NCBI GenBank assembly: GCA_024169445.1
Contig: JALKFA010000001.1
Coordinates: 3,224,001 to 3,288,000 of the forward strand
DNA from: Buttiauxella agrestis ATCC 33320
GTDB taxonomy: Bacteria; Pseudomonadota; Gammaproteobacteria; Enterobacterales; Enterobacteriaceae
Direction: 5' to 3'
DNA length: 64,000 nucleotides
The notes beneath the pieces were generated by a model. It was given only the letters and a program-made list of their open reading frames with translations, was not told the origin of the DNA and did not search any database. Below are positions 1 to 7,391 of the stretch, in pieces (the first letter of the stretch is position 1; each line of letters starts with the position of its first letter). A program made the translations under genes and the position numbers.

Positions 1-54
1 CTGGTTGAGAGTTTACTCACTTAGTCTCGTGTCCACTATTCGCGGGTAGGATCA
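1..54 (-). mobile_element. IS3 left terminal end (partial, continues upstream of the window)
   Basis: Bases 1-54 are identical to 7472-7525, the IRL end of the IS3 copy described below. The tip, read on the minus strand, begins TGATCCTACCC. Only about 54 bp of this copy are inside the window, so its body lies to the left. It is in direct orientation with the IS3 copy at 4917-7525, so the two copies bracket 55-4916. The three bases after the tip are ACA. Confidence 0.85.
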
Positions 55-113
55 ACATACACAAAATAATCATCATATGGTACTGTTTGCCTGTCATTCA
101 TTAGGAGGAAATT

Positions 114-1181
114 ATGAGCATAGTGATTGGCAGTGCAAACGGTCTATCAATAAGCCCGGAAAGGATATGTGATTTTTACGACAAGAACTGGGCCAGAAAG
201 ATAGCCCTCTCAGATGAGGAATTCTACAAATGGCAATTCATTAATAACCCATCCCAACATGGCACAGATGAGTGCTGCGTGGCTGTAGATGGTGACGAAA
301 TAATAGGAGTTATGGGTCTCAATCAACGAGATTTTTACATCAAGGGGAAAAGGCTGAAGGGGGCCGAGCTTACCACTTGGGTGGTGTCTGAGAGTAAGAG
401 GAACAATGGCTCAGGTCCAAAGATGATTACCTACCTTAAAGATCAGTATGATGTCATGATAGGTATGGGGATTTCCCAAGCTGCCCTACCCATATACTTG
501 AGAAACGGATTTAGATACCTCAAAGCAATACCAAGATATGTGGCACCTATTGACTGGGATGCCGTAGGACCGTTCATAGAGGCTGCACCCCTTGCCAAAA
601 AGTATAACAGAGAGCAACTGATGCTCACTGATTATACTATTTCTCCTAATTCACCACCTATCACAGATAGAATTTATAATGAATTCATGTTGCAACATTG
701 CTCGTTTTCCAGAAATAGTAAAGATGCATCGTGGAGGTATGATCAGCACCCATATTTTAAATACGAGCAGTTTATAGTCAATAATTCGTGCTTCGTATCG
801 GTAAGGATTGATAGAGATGTAGATGGGTTTGTTATGGCTCATTGCGTAGATATTTTTGGCAGTCATTCTGATTATAAAGCTGCTATTTCAGCTGCAATAA
901 ATTTCGCAAAAGATAACGGCGCACATGCTATTGATTTCTTCGGGACAAACACCACTCTATGTGCTGAACTGAATGAAATGGGGTTGTTCTCTACGCTTGA
1001 TCATGATTTCTTCAAGTTCCCGCATCTTTTCCATCCTGTCGAGATTAGAAATCCTGCTACCACATCATTAATAATGTGGGCTAAAAATGGTTTGGGTGAA
1101 ATACTTGACCTTGGTAATTTACACGTCACAAAGCAAGATGCGGACTTTGATCGCCCCACAGCACAGGCGTTTGTAAAATGA
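114..1181 (+). CDS. GNAT-like acetyltransferase, probable surface-sugar modification
   Basis: A 355-residue protein with a start preceded by AGGAGG (about 104-109). The N-terminal half resembles a GNAT fold: a strand region around residues 53-70 (ECCVAVDGDEIIGVMGL) and a possible acetyl-CoA loop near NNGSGPKM at about 97-104. The C-terminal half looks like a second, degenerate GNAT-like domain (VDGFVMAHCVDIFG). The stop overlaps the next start in ATGA, so translation of the deacetylase is probably coupled. The DNA is AT-rich compared with the chromosome further right and lies just inside an IS3 end, which suggests transfer. A role in acylating or remodelling an envelope glycan is inferred from the neighbours; the substrate is unknown. 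Confidence 0.55.
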   Translation: MSIVIGSANGLSISPERICDFYDKNWARKIALSDEEFYKWQFINNPSQHGTDECCVAVDGDEIIGVMGLNQRDFYIKGKRLKGAELTTWVVSESKRNNGSGPKMITYLKDQYDVMIGMGISQAALPIYLRNGFRYLKAIPRYVAPIDWDAVGPFIEAAPLAKKYNREQLMLTDYTISPNSPPITDRIYNEFMLQHCSFSRNSKDASWRYDQHPYFKYEQFIVNNSCFVSVRIDRDVDGFVMAHCVDIFGSHSDYKAAISAAINFAKDNGAHAIDFFGTNTTLCAELNEMGLFSTLDHDFFKFPHLFHPVEIRNPATTSLIMWAKNGLGEILDLGNLHVTKQDADFDRPTAQAFVK

Positions 1182-2143
1182 GCAATTTAACAGTAGTAAT
1201 GTATCATTATGTTAGACCAATAAAAGACTCAAGATATATTGGTATCAAAGGTTTGGAGTATGTTGATTTCAAAGAGCAGGTTTCTTTCATAAAGAAAAAT
1301 TATAATCCGGTTACCATAGAGGATGTAATTGGCAGTTTTGAAAATAACATCCCTCTACCTCCAAATGCCGCATTGATGACATTCGATGATGCGTACAGTG
1401 ATCACTTCAAGTATGTATACCCTATCCTTAAAAAAAATGGTATGCAGGGTTGCTTTTACGCTCCAGCTAAAACAATAGAAGATAAAGAAGTTCTTGATGT
1501 TAACAAAATACACTTTATTTTATCTTCGGTTTATAATTTAGACGATTTAATTAAAGAAACAAAATGTCATTTTGAATCACTCAGCGAATCATATGATGTA
1601 AAAAAATTTGATGAGTATTTCTCCGAGCTTGCTGTTGCGAATAGATTTGATCCAAAGGAAATTATCTTCATAAAAAGACTGCTTCAGGTAGCTCTCCCGG
1701 AGGAAATGAGGGGTATCATTTGTGATAGGCTTTTTGAAAGGTATGTAGGAATGGAGCAGGCGGCGTTCTGCGAAGAGCTATATATGACCAAGGATCAGCT
1801 TAAGCACATGGTAGCTGACGGCATGCATGTAGGGAGTCATGGTTACAACCACTACTGGTGGAACAAGCTCAAATCACAGGAACTTGAGCAGGAGATTGAT
1901 AAATCCCTCGCGTTCCTTAAAGACATAAATAGCAATAGTGAAAACTGGACTGCTTGCTATCCTTACGGTTCTTCAAGTGATGATGTGGTACAGCTTCTGC
2001 AGAGAAAGGGTTGCAAACTGGCTTTTACAACTGTAGTTGATGTAGCCAATACGAAAGAGTCACACCCTCTACTTGTACCAAGGCTTGATACAAATGATCT
2101 GCCAAAATCATCTTTGGCAGAAACAAACTCATGGTATAGATAG
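1178..2143 (+). CDS. polysaccharide deacetylase (NodB-like, carbohydrate esterase 4)
   Basis: 321 residues. The first NodB motif is visible as TFDDAYSD (about residues 67-74), supplying the catalytic and metal aspartates. The second motif is SHGYNHYWW (about 218-226), giving the two metal histidines. The N-terminal VVMYHYV strand is typical of this family. No signal peptide is visible, so a cytoplasmic or membrane-associated substrate such as a lipid-linked glycan precursor is more likely than peptidoglycan. The gene overlaps the acetyltransferase gene by 4 bp and converges on the GT52-like gene. Family assignment is firm; substrate is unknown. Confidence 0.75.
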   Translation: MSNLTVVMYHYVRPIKDSRYIGIKGLEYVDFKEQVSFIKKNYNPVTIEDVIGSFENNIPLPPNAALMTFDDAYSDHFKYVYPILKKNGMQGCFYAPAKTIEDKEVLDVNKIHFILSSVYNLDDLIKETKCHFESLSESYDVKKFDEYFSELAVANRFDPKEIIFIKRLLQVALPEEMRGIICDRLFERYVGMEQAAFCEELYMTKDQLKHMVADGMHVGSHGYNHYWWNKLKSQELEQEIDKSLAFLKDINSNSENWTACYPYGSSSDDVVQLLQRKGCKLAFTTVVDVANTKESHPLLVPRLDTNDLPKSSLAETNSWYR

Positions 2144-2149
2144 TTTAAA

Positions 2150-2167
2150 GGCGAGGGCAACCTCGCC
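2150..2167. terminator. hairpin between convergent genes
   Basis: A perfect 7-bp stem, GGCGAGG/CCTCGCC, with loop GCAA lies 7 bp after the deacetylase stop and just before the convergent GT52-like stop. No long T-run follows on either strand, so it is at best a weak bidirectional terminator. Confidence 0.5.
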
Positions 2168-2172
2168 CTTCA

Positions 2173-3147
2173 TCATAGCATTACATTACCTTGGATTTTA
2201 CCGACCCTGCGTTCAAGGTTTTGGCTAGGTGATGTTCCGAATAAATGAATATCACATGCTTTGCCAGTCATATACCCAACGCTTGAGTATAAAGTTGATA
2301 TAACTTCTATACCCATTTCTAGAATCAAAACTTGCGCAGGTACAGGAGAATCTATAACGGTGCAATCGAAGTTCATTTTATAATCGGTTTTTTCTCTTGG
2401 ATGTGGCTTAATACATATTTCAGAAGTGTCATAATTTTTCTTATAGTATTCTAATAGTGATCTATAGATTTCTAGTTTCTCAGACTCCGTAATATAACCG
2501 TCTTCTGAAAATGGCTGCGTGACTATCATTACCTTTTTATTTGGAATTTCATGTTCTACATTAAAAACGGCAAGGAAATGTTTTTTATGTTCATGAGAGC
2601 ATAATCTCCACGAGTCACTAATATCTATCACTTCTGACTTATTTGATAGTTCATCAGGAACTGCCATCATTCCTGAAAGAATTAACTTCTTAATCTTGTC
2701 AGAATAACCATATACTTCGGATGATACACCTAATATTTTTTCTCTAATTAACGATTTAAGCTTTGATGCTTTTCGATGTTTAGTAAGATAGTTTGCCGTC
2801 CCATCTTCTAAGCATATAAATTTATTTGATATAAAAGATCCACTAAAGTACAAGTGATCATGACCACAAATTATTTTTGAATATCTTTTTAAATACCAAA
2901 ACTTACAATAGTGCATATAAATTCTGTAAACTATTCTCTTTATGATAGCCAAATTCTTTTTGTCATCATTGAATGAAGGCATAACGATAACCTTTGCTAA
3001 ATTAGATCTAATAACTAATGGCAGGTCATCCTGACAAACAAATAGCGTCGATGTGAATTTTTCTGGGTATTTCAGGAAATACATCAGCAGACCGTGCGTA
3101 TTATTTACCACGCAAATATTATCATTCCTAATCATATTGGTAGACAT
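2173..3147 (-). CDS. GT52-like glycosyltransferase (sialyltransferase-type fold)
   Basis: About 324 residues from the ATG at 3147; an in-frame reading continues to 3204. I chose 3147 because the first Rossmann-like strand (NDNICVVNNTHGLLMYF) begins directly after it. Family 52-like features are FICLEDGTANYL in the middle and the C-terminal block QPFSEDG, CIKPHPREKTDY, then STLYSSVGYM. GT52 enzymes include lipooligosaccharide sialyltransferases. No CMP-sialate synthesis genes are visible, so the sugar cannot be named. The DNA is very AT-rich. Likely role: modification of LPS or capsule, encoded by phage or an IS-borne cassette. Alternative: a more distant GT-B transferase. Confidence 0.5.
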   Translation of the reverse strand: MSTNMIRNDNICVVNNTHGLLMYFLKYPEKFTSTLFVCQDDLPLVIRSNLAKVIVMPSFNDDKKNLAIIKRIVYRIYMHYCKFWYLKRYSKIICGHDHLYFSGSFISNKFICLEDGTANYLTKHRKASKLKSLIREKILGVSSEVYGYSDKIKKLILSGMMAVPDELSNKSEVIDISDSWRLCSHEHKKHFLAVFNVEHEIPNKKVMIVTQPFSEDGYITESEKLEIYRSLLEYYKKNYDTSEICIKPHPREKTDYKMNFDCTVIDSPVPAQVLILEMGIEVISTLYSSVGYMTGKACDIHLFGTSPSQNLERRVGKIQGNVML

Positions 3148-3292
3148 TTTCAATATTATCCAGTCATATTCAATGGCATACATTAGCTGGCGGCAGCATA
3201 CCATTGTAAAATATTATCAATGTTTTTGAGAGGTTGGAGCTTACCACCTCGGAGTAATCTGATCACCACTTGATCAACTACCAATTATAAAA

Positions 3293-3312
3293 TACTGTAT
3301 ATAAACACAGTA
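3293..3312 (+). promoter_or_regulatory. LexA (SOS) box
   Basis: TACTGTATATAAACACAGTA fits the enterobacterial SOS consensus, with CTGT at 3295-3298, 8 bp, then ACAG at 3307-3310. It lies 18 bp upstream of the start codon of the short umuD-like fragment at 3331, so that transcript is expected to be SOS-induced. Confidence 0.8.
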
Positions 3313-3330
3313 ATTATTGAGGTGATCACC

Positions 3331-3372
3331 ATGGGATTCCCATCTCCAGCGGAAAATCACCCCTGCATCTAG
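3331..3372 (+). pseudogene. truncated umuD-like gene start (13 codons)
   Basis: ATG with a good ribosome site (GAGGTG, 3319-3324) encodes MGFPSPAENHPCI and then stops. The start resembles the GFPSPAADY segment near the N terminus of UmuD/MucA/SamA-type mutagenesis proteins, and the LexA box upstream supports that link. The coding sequence runs into a terminator hairpin at once, so only the regulated 5' end survives. It may instead be a deliberate short SOS transcript; the match rests on about seven residues. Confidence 0.45.
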
Positions 3373-3379
3373 CAAGCAG

Positions 3380-3402
3380 GCCCACTCAGGTGGGCTTTTT
3401 TT
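3380..3402 (+). terminator. rho-independent terminator
   Basis: GCCCAC (3380-3385), loop TCAG, GTGGGC (3390-3395), then seven T (3396-3402). It ends the SOS-regulated transcript and overlaps the 3' end of the convergent Arc-like gene. Confidence 0.85.
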
Positions 3403-3715
3403 CTTCGCTTAGTAGCTCGTTGATATCTATATCGACCGGGTTTTTGTGCAACTCAGTAAGAGCCTCAGCAAAAGCAGTTAGGGCCTTAATTATCCCTTCA
3501 GGGTTATCCACATTTTTTATCTCTATTGGCTTTCCGTTAGCCAAGTCGAATTGGATGGACTTCGCTTTTCCTGAAAGAGCATCTTCAAGAATCTGCACTA
3601 TCTCTGAGTTCATAGACCTTCCATTCTTCTTGGCCCGCTCAGCTATAGCGTCACGCATCCCATCTGGGAAGCGGAGATTGAATTTGTCTTGTAGTTGACT
3701 GGGGAACTTGCTCAT
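3386..3715 (-). CDS. Arc-family (ribbon-helix-helix) phage repressor
   Basis: 109 residues; start preceded by AGAGGT. The N-terminal half carries the ribbon-helix-helix signature: the KFNLRFPDGMRDAI strand and helix (about residues 11-24), then NGRSMNSEIVQILEDAL (about 31-47), as in P22 Arc and Mnt. The C-terminal 60 residues (ANGKPIEIKNVDN and an acidic tail) are an extension, perhaps for oligomerisation. It is divergent from the smaller RHH gene at 3823, recalling the P22 immI arrangement (mnt, arc, ant). Expected role: repressing the antirepressor module. Confidence 0.75.
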   Translation of the reverse strand: MSKFPSQLQDKFNLRFPDGMRDAIAERAKKNGRSMNSEIVQILEDALSGKAKSIQFDLANGKPIEIKNVDNPEGIIKALTAFAEALTELHKNPVDIDINELLSEEKKPT

Positions 3716-3822
3716 AGCTACCTCTAAAATTAATTATTTTTATTATGGTGCCAACTTGACACTGCCAGCAATGGTGTTAAATTAACCCCATGATGTTAAC
3801 TTGGCCCCAAAGAGAGGTTTGT
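3716..3822. promoter_or_regulatory. divergent phage operator/promoter region
   Basis: This 107-bp divergent spacer separates the two RHH genes. It contains the perfect 11-bp palindrome GTTAAATTAAC at 3776-3786 and related half-sites GGTGCCAAC (3748-3756) and GATGTTAAC (3792-3800). Such repeated half-sites are what paired RHH repressors bind. Assignment as operator is inference. Confidence 0.45.
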
Positions 3823-3993
3823 ATGCAAGACGCAGTTTACACCGAACGTAAAAACATAAAGCTAAATCTTCGCCTTCCGGCGCGATTGGATCAGGAGATT
3901 CGCCGCTTGGCTGAAATGGATTGCATCTCGATTAACTCTGCAATCGTTCGCTTGTTGGCTAAGGGTGTGAGAGAGGAGCGAGTGAATGGTTAG
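3823..3993 (+). CDS. small Arc/Mnt-like RHH regulator
   Basis: 56 residues from the ATG at 3823, preceded by AGAGAGG; an upstream in-frame ATG at 3790 lies within the operator-like region and is less likely. It is almost entirely an RHH domain: KLNLRLPARLDQEIRRLAEM, then SINSAIVRLLAKGV. It probably regulates the antirepressor gene immediately downstream, in the style of P22 Arc. Confidence 0.7.
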   Translation: MQDAVYTERKNIKLNLRLPARLDQEIRRLAEMDCISINSAIVRLLAKGVREERVNG

Positions 3994-4069
3994 TAAAAAC
4001 AGCGAAGCCCAGAAGTGCGCTAACACTCTGGGCCTCTTATCGGACAATACCCGCAAAGGAATTATCGAC

Positions 4070-4639
4070 ATGAATATTGTAGCAAAATCAGATCTTAACT
4101 TCCAAGGTAAAGCGCTTGTGCCGGTATCGAACATTACTGGAACCTGGCTGACCTCATCCGACCTTGCAAAGGCGCTGCAATATTCAAACAGCCGCGCAGT
4201 AACAATGATTTATAACAAGTACGACGATGAGTTCACCACTGCAATGACTCAGGTACTCGAAGTGAGTACCACAGGGAACTACCGTAAAAAGGTACGTGTT
4301 TTCTCTCTGCGTGGCGCTCACCTGATCGCAATGTTCGCTCGCACTGATGTAGCCAAAGAGTTTCGTCGCTGGGTTCTGGACATTCTCGATCGCGAAGTTG
4401 CACAGGGTAACGTCAACCCGGCGTTCGATTTCGAAATGCACGCACGTAACGCTCAAACATCGCTATCACACATTACTTACATCCATCAGGAATGGTGCAG
4501 CAAGCTTAGGCCAGCACTTCGGGCTTTAGGCTCACCGTTAGCGATAGACCTGGAAGATCGAATTAAAGCAGTTGGCGCAATAGCGTTTGGTCTGGACAGG
4601 GCGCTGAGCAAGCAGAACAAGAAAAGGATGATTCACTGA
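4070..4639 (+). CDS. Bro-N domain phage antirepressor
   Basis: 189 residues from the ATG at 4070, preceded by AAAGGA. The frame is open from an ATG at 3986, but a GCCCAGA...TCTGGGC hairpin at 4008-4034 lies in that extension, so I prefer the later start. Residues about 15-110 look like a Bro-N/P22 Ant N-terminal domain (TWLTSSDLAKALQYSNSRAV, then RVFSLRGAHLIAMFARTDVAKEFRRWV). Known Ant proteins inactivate phage repressors. The C-terminal part is short, so it may be a reduced form. Confidence 0.7.
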   Translation: MNIVAKSDLNFQGKALVPVSNITGTWLTSSDLAKALQYSNSRAVTMIYNKYDDEFTTAMTQVLEVSTTGNYRKKVRVFSLRGAHLIAMFARTDVAKEFRRWVLDILDREVAQGNVNPAFDFEMHARNAQTSLSHITYIHQEWCSKLRPALRALGSPLAIDLEDRIKAVGAIAFGLDRALSKQNKKRMIH

Positions 4640-4668
4640 GGGCGCATAGGATGGCGCAAAAAGAAAAA

Positions 4669-4689
4669 CCGCCAGTGTGGAGCTGGCGG
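4669..4689. terminator. stem-loop between antirepressor genes
   Basis: CCGCCAG (4669-4675) pairs with CTGGCGG (4683-4689). A-rich sequence precedes it, so on the minus strand it reads as a terminator with a T-run. On the plus strand it would only be a stem in the leader of the rha-type gene at 4719. Confidence 0.5.
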
Positions 4690-4946
4690 CTTACGTTAAC
4701 GACTAATTGGAGTCTTACATGCAACAATCAATATCAACTGCTGTAAATGTAGCAAAACCTTTACACGATGTCACTATGTCGAGCCGTGACATCGCTGAAG
4801 TGACAGGTAAGGAACATTTCCATGTTCTGCGTGATATTCGCACGATGCTTGAAGATCTTGGTGAATCTGAGGAAGGGTATCTCCAAAGTTGGATACACCC
4901 CCAAAACGGTCAAACATGATCCTACCCACGTAATGTAGACACGGCC

Positions 4947-5813
4947 CTAAGCGAGATTCAGATTTTCAAATTGTTCCGGGCTGAGTCCGCCACAGGCACT
5001 GTGGCGACGCCACCGATTGTAATCACACTCGATATAATTAAACACCGTCGTCCGCATCATTTCCCGGCTGATAAAGCGTTCACCGTGGATACATTCGACT
5101 TTCAGTGAGTGGAAGAAGCTTTCTGCACAGGCATTATCGTAACAACAACCCTTTGCACTCATGCTACCGCGCAGGTTATGCCGCTTCAGTAGCGCCTGAT
5201 AATCCGCTGAGCAGTACTGCCCACCACGGTCGGTGTGAACGATGACATTTTCCGGGCGCTTACGTCGCCACAACGCCATCTGTAGCGCATCGCAGGCCAG
5301 CTGTGCCGTCATCCGCGATGACATTGACCAGCCGATAACAGCACGTGACCACAGATCGATGACGACAGCCAGATATAGCCAGCCTTCATCAGTACGTAAG
5401 TAGGTGATGTCACCCGACCATTTCTGGTTTGGACCGCTGGCGTAAAAATCCTGCTTCAGCAGGTTCTCCGACACCGGCAGGTCATGCTCGCGGTAACTGA
5501 CCGGGCTGAACTTCCGTGAAGCTTTCGCCCGAAGCCCCTGACGACGCAGGCTGGCTGCCACGGTTTTCACGCTGAAGCGGTAACCCTGAGCATGCAGTTC
5601 ATCGGTCAGGCGCGGTGCGCCGTAGCGCTGTTTTGCCCGGTGAAAAGCCTCGTGCACGGCGCTGTCACAACTCAGACGGAACTGCTGGCGTGAGTTTAGC
5701 CTCGCACGCCGCTGAGCCCACGCATACCAGCCGCTGCGTGCCACCCGGAGGACGCGACACATGGCTTTGATGCTGAACTCAGCCTGATGTTTTTCAATAA
5801 AGACATACTTCAT
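4947..5813 (-). CDS. insF: IS3 transposase OrfB (DDE integrase)
   Basis: 288 residues, the normal IS3 OrfB length. An HTH_21-like N terminus is followed by an rve core with DDE residues in [18 protein letters not shown] and [12 protein letters not shown]. The start at 5813 overlaps the end of orfA by 4 bp, the usual geometry for a -1 programmed frameshift that makes OrfAB. It is intact but transcriptionally separated from its normal end by the IS110 insertion. Confidence 0.92.
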   Translation of the reverse strand: MKYVFIEKHQAEFSIKAMCRVLRVARSGWYAWAQRRARLNSRQQFRLSCDSAVHEAFHRAKQRYGAPRLTDELHAQGYRFSVKTVAASLRRQGLRAKASRKFSPVSYREHDLPVSENLLKQDFYASGPNQKWSGDITYLRTDEGWLYLAVVIDLWSRAVIGWSMSSRMTAQLACDALQMALWRRKRPENVIVHTDRGGQYCSADYQALLKRHNLRGSMSAKGCCYDNACAESFFHSLKVECIHGERFISREMMRTTVFNYIECDYNRWRRHSACGGLSPEQFENLNLA

Positions 5814-6109
5814 TTCAGGCGCTTCGCGAAGTATGTCGCGGCCTTTTGGAGAATGGCCAGCTCCTCGTCCCGTTCCGCCAGCTGGCGTTTGAGACGAGCA
5901 TTTTCAGCAGCGAGTTCATTTTCACGCTCAGAGGATGAGAGCTGTTGCTGCTGTTTACTGCGCCAGTTATAAAGTTGCGATTCATACAGGCTGAGTTCAC
6001 GGGCAGCGGCAGCAACACCGATGCGTTCAGCGAGTTTCAGGGCTTCACTGCGAAATTCAGGGGAATGCTGTTTACGGGGCTTTTTGCTGGTTGATACTGT
6101 TTTTGTCAT
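5810..6109 (-). CDS. insE: IS3 OrfA (helix-turn-helix, leucine zipper)
   Basis: 99 residues from the ATG at 6109, matching IS3 OrfA ([18 protein letters not shown]). An HTH lies at about residues 10-60 and a leucine-rich coiled coil at about 63-95 ([19 protein letters not shown]). The frame is open further upstream only because the inserted IS110 end happens to read through, so the native start is preferred. It binds the IS ends and forms the frameshifted OrfAB transposase. Confidence 0.92.
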   Translation of the reverse strand: MTKTVSTSKKPRKQHSPEFRSEALKLAERIGVAAAARELSLYESQLYNWRSKQQQQLSSSERENELAAENARLKRQLAERDEELAILQKAATYFAKRLK

Positions 6110-6117
6110 GTGAGTCA

Positions 6118-6356
6118 TATATGGACGCCCAGTGTTATGCAAATACTGATTTGATACGGTTCGCTGTCATATATCCGGCGTCATTTATGGAAAGAGGTTT
6201 CCTGCGCCATGATGTCATCCGCACCCTGTTTCCTTATCACCTCACCGGTATGTTGCTACCAGAACTCACGCCAGGATTTTACAGGGTCGGTCTGCCGTTT
6301 TCTCATCAGTGTCTGCAAACTCAGTTAAACTATGGTGATTCCAGAAAAACGGGCAA
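6118..6356 (-). ncRNA. candidate bridge RNA region of the IS1111-type element
   Basis: 239 bp without a plausible gene separate the transposase stop from the element end. IS110-family recombinases use a bridge RNA encoded in a noncoding end of the element, and in the IS1111 group this lies downstream of the recombinase gene, as here. The exact RNA boundaries and loops were not determined; this is a positional inference. Confidence 0.45.
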
Positions 6357-7391
6357 TTAGTTTGTTGCAAAAGCTTTGTTAATATTGAAATTTTCTGACC
6401 CTGTTAATAATCGCCAGATAATGCGTGTGAGCTTATTAGCCAATGCCACCGTCGCTTTCATTTTGCCTCTTCGCTCAATAAGATGTTTCATCCAGCTTCC
6501 CAGTGCATCATCGCGCTTCTGTGACCAGAACATGACTGACCGTGCTCCATGGATAATCAGCGTTCGGAGATCACGGTTTCCATTTTTAGTCATTGAGGAC
6601 AGGTTGTTTTTTCCTCCCGAACTACGCTGCCTGGGTACAAGACCACACCAGGAAGAGAGTTGCCTGCCATTCGTAAACTGTTCTGCATTGACCTCACTTA
6701 GAAATGCAGCGGCAATGAGAGGTCCTACTCCCGGTATCGTCATCAGTACTTTGTATTTTGGGAGCTGTTGACATAAAGCCAAAATGTTGTGTTCCGTCGA
6801 ACGGATGCGCTCATCAAGCAAATGAAGGTTTTCCAGTAACGAAAAAAGTAAACCGCGTAATACCGGGGAAATATCCAGCGCCGGATCTTCAATAAGTTCA
6901 GGCAATCGTTGTGACAGGATATGAATGCCCACAGGGAGTTCAATCCCCTGTTCAGCAGCCAGTGCCCGGGCTTGATTTGCCACCGCCGTGCGTTGTTCGA
7001 CCATTAGCTGGCGGGCGCTGCGAAGTGCTTTAATATCCTGTTGCCCGACGGTTTTTATCGTCACAAAATGGATACCAGGGCGTAGCGCAGCCTCACAGAT
7101 CGCCAGTGCGTCATTAGCATCATTTTTCTGATGACGGGTAAAAGCCTTAACATGTTGGGTTGGGATAAGGCGAACGAGAAGCCCGATTGACTTGAAGGTT
7201 CGTCCCCAGTAATGCGAAGTAGCGCAAGCTTCCATTGCAATCAACGTATTAGCTGGAAACTGGCGAAGGGTATCCAAAAGTTTATTTCTGGGAATTTTTC
7301 GATTGGATGCAACAGTTCCATCACTCATCCAGACACATACCTGAAAAACAGACTTAGCTAAATCGATCCCGACAACTTTTATCGAGTTCAT
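6357..7391 (-). CDS. IS110-family DEDD transposase/recombinase
   Basis: 344 residues from the ATG at 7391, preceded by AGAGGA. The N-terminal RuvC-like DEDD domain shows GIDLAK, AMEACATSHYW and NDANDALAICEA, giving the acidic residues. The C-terminal Tnp domain has IPGVGPLIAAAFLSEV (helix-hairpin-helix) and the serine-bearing LVPRQRSSGGK. Length is normal and no disruption is seen, so the element may be active. Confidence 0.92.
   Translation of the reverse strand: MNSIKVVGIDLAKSVFQVCVWMSDGTVASNRKIPRNKLLDTLRQFPANTLIAMEACATSHYWGRTFKSIGLLVRLIPTQHVKAFTRHQKNDANDALAICEAALRPGIHFVTIKTVGQQDIKALRSARQLMVEQRTAVANQARALAAEQGIELPVGIHILSQRLPELIEDPALDISPVLRGLLFSLLENLHLLDERIRSTEHNILALCQQLPKYKVLMTIPGVGPLIAAAFLSEVNAEQFTNGRQLSSWCGLVPRQRSSGGKNNLSSMTKNGNRDLRTLIIHGARSVMFWSQKRDDALGSWMKHLIERRGKMKATVALANKLTRIIWRLLTGSENFNINKAFATN

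Noticed and set aside
55-57. ACA next to the left IS3 end matching ACA at 4914-4916 as proof of recombination between IS copies
   Set aside because: Three bases match by chance once in 64, and the reading frame across the second IS3 already shows a simple insertion in one gene.
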